A stretch of DNA of 5,949 nucleotides from Bacteroidota bacterium (GTDB taxonomy: Bacteria > Bacteroidota > Bacteroidia > Chitinophagales > LD1): NCBI GenBank assembly GCA_018267355.1, contig JAFDYP010000582.1, forward strand, positions 1 to 5,949. The letters run 5' to 3'. Within the stretch, counting starts at the first letter, position 1, and each line of letters begins with the position of its first letter. A program made the position numbers and the translations under genes. Shown here one piece after another: positions 4,557 through 5,949 of this stretch. Below the pieces are notes generated by a model. That model had not been told where the DNA came from. It saw only the letters and a program-made list of their open reading frames with translations, and ran no database searches.

Positions 4557-5949
4557 ACAATGTTGATACGGCCGTTAGGGTTGGCCTTGCTGCCGCTGCT
4601 GTATATCACCTTATCCAGCGGGAAGCCATAATCCAGACCAAGAAGGCCAAACATAGGGAGGAATACCCGTACACCTATACCCACAGACTTATTGAGCATA
4701 TATGGACGGTAGTCCCTTATGTCCTGCCAGGTATTACCACCCTCCAGGAAGGCCAGTGCAAAGATCGTAGCAGATGGGTTGAGCGATATAGGGTAGCGTA
4801 TCTCCGCAGTAAACTTATTGAAGATGGCCGCGCCGGCTATGGTAGCAGGCGGCGAGGTAGGGCTGATCACATCATAGCCTCGCAGACGCACGATCTCCTT
4901 GCCCAGGATAGAGTAGGTACTGATACCATCCCCACCCACTTCAAAACGTTCAAATGGAGAGAGGCCCAGCTTTGAATTGTATGTGCCGAGGAAGCCAAAC
5001 TTAGCCGAAGCACGGAATACGAGATTCTGATAGATAGTGGTGTACCAGTCTGCAAAGAATTTCACCTTGAAGAATTCTATATACTTATATCTCTGCTCAG
5101 GTGTCACAGTGGTATCAGCATAGTTGATCCTCTTCAAGGCCGGGAAGATCTTGGAGTACGGCAGGGTGCCGGTCACTGATAGCATAAAGCTGGAACCATG
5201 CTTAGGATATAGTACCTGGTCCAGAGAGTTGCGGCTCAGGATCAGAGAGAGGTTCAGGTTATGCGAATTGCCCGCGCCCGTACCATTATCATAAGAGAAA
5301 ATAGGCAGGTAAGAGGAGTTGACGATCTGATAGTACTGATAGGTCAGCGCCGCCTCAAAGGTGAAGAAGTCATCCGGCTTCTTGAGTCGGGTAGCCCATG
5401 ACACGGTCCCCCCTGTAGAGAAGTAGTGACCGGTAGAGGCATAGGTCAGGCCGTTGTCATAAGAGTAAATATTGGTCCGGTTGAAAGCAAATGTGAGTGA
5501 GTTAGGCTTCTTGCCCCCGAGCCACGGCTCGGTGAAAGACAAGGTGTAAAACTGGCTCATTTTGCCACCGCTCTGCACGCGCAGGCTCAGGCGCTGGCCA
5601 TCACCGCTCGGTAGCGGATTCCATGATTTTTTGTCTATAATATTGCGTAGGGAGAAGTTTGTAAATGTGACCCCCAGCGTACCGGTGAGGCCATAGTTAG
5701 ATCCGCCATAGCCCGCAGAGAGCTCCAGCTGGTCAGATGGTTTCTCAGTCACCCTGTACTCTATATCCACTGTCCCGTTTTCAGCATTTGGTATAGGGAC
5801 CACATCCAGCTGCTGCGGGTCAAAGTACCCCAGGTTGATGATCTCGCGCTGTGAGCGGATCAGGTCCGAGCGGCTGAATTTATTGCCCGGCAGGGTACGC
5901 AGCTCACGTCTTATGACCTTCTCATTTGTTTTAGTATTGCCATAGATGC
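4535..5949 (-). CDS. bamA: Outer membrane protein assembly factor BamA (N-terminus beyond the window)
   Basis: BamA is the Omp85-family core of the machine that folds and inserts beta-barrel proteins into the outer membrane. The visible part is 470 residues, read from the right edge with no stop. A GTG at 5803 is internal, because the frame continues upstream to 5947 with clearly homologous sequence. Visible residues 1 to about 70 are the last POTRA domain: GNTKTNEKVIRRELRTLPGN at 3-22, then a helix (SRSDLIRSQREIINLGYF, 25-42) and the closing strands. The 16-strand barrel follows, with FTEPWLGGKKP (138-148), the loop-6 motif RLRGYD (354-359, equivalent to VRGF), FLEGGNTW (400-407) and FGLLGLDYGFPLD (433-445). 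The C-terminus, INIVLGQEPE, lacks the terminal aromatic often found in barrel signals. No skp/ompH gene follows, although that is the usual partner in this phylum. Confidence 0.95.
   Translation of the reverse strand, partial: IYGNTKTNEKVIRRELRTLPGNKFSRSDLIRSQREIINLGYFDPQQLDVVPIPNAENGTVDIEYRVTEKPSDQLELSAGYGGSNYGLTGTLGVTFTNFSLRNIIDKKSWNPLPSGDGQRLSLRVQSGGKMSQFYTLSFTEPWLGGKKPNSLTFAFNRTNIYSYDNGLTYASTGHYFSTGGTVSWATRLKKPDDFFTFEAALTYQYYQIVNSSYLPIFSYDNGTGAGNSHNLNLSLILSRNSLDQVLYPKHGSSFMLSVTGTLPYSKIFPALKRINYADTTVTPEQRYKYIEFFKVKFFADWYTTIYQNLVFRASAKFGFLGTYNSKLGLSPFERFEVGGDGISTYSILGKEIVRLRGYDVISPTSPPATIAGAAIFNKFTAEIRYPISLNPSATIFALAFLEGGNTWQDIRDYRPYMLNKSVGIGVRVFLPMFGLLGLDYGFPLDKVIYSSGSKANPNGRINIVLGQEPE

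Noticed and set aside
5801..5803. GTG as the start codon of the minus-strand bamA gene
   Set aside because: The frame continues without a stop to the window edge, and the 48 upstream codons encode a recognisable POTRA domain, so the gene starts outside the window.

Overview
The window looks like an ordinary chromosomal stretch from a member of the Bacteroidota. Chitinophagaceae or a near relative is my best guess from protein style, not a proven placement. The evidence is two small outer-membrane beta-barrel proteins of the PorT-like type, a Bacteroidota-style BamA, and promoter boxes resembling the TAnnTTTG -7 element of this phylum. There are no convincing Shine-Dalgarno sequences ahead of the genes. 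I see no mobile element, CRISPR array, tRNA or rRNA, and no sign of a novel defence or biosynthetic system.

Layout. Bases 1-36 probably hold the first codons of a leftward gene starting with a signal-peptide-like sequence. Bases 37-170 are an AT-rich, apparently divergent intergenic region with two back-to-back hairpins and overlapping promoter-like boxes. A rightward block follows: an HhH-GPD DNA-3-methyladenine glycosylase (171-818), a PorT-family outer-membrane barrel (873-1607) and, 9 bases later, glutamine-dependent NAD+ synthetase nadE (1617-3248). A structured 124-base gap (3249-3372) contains two hairpins, a 9-bp inverted repeat and a -7-like box. It is followed by a second outer-membrane barrel gene (3373-4095), a hairpin right after its stop codon, and yidD (4144-4377). 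The last 1.4 kb is bamA on the minus strand, entering from the right edge. It meets yidD tail to tail across a 157-base gap with two hairpins next to the bamA stop.

How the genes relate. Four of the seven genes, or five if the edge ORF is exported, concern the cell envelope. BamA folds beta-barrels such as the two encoded here, and YidD assists inner-membrane protein insertion. NadE and the glycosylase are housekeeping metabolism and DNA repair. The barrel-nadE pair is probably co-transcribed. The second barrel and yidD look like separate units, each with its own promoter-like box. The points most worth a second look are in the non-coding DNA: the 3249-3372 gap, the TAnnTTAG boxes, the yidD start, and the unusual BamA C-terminus.
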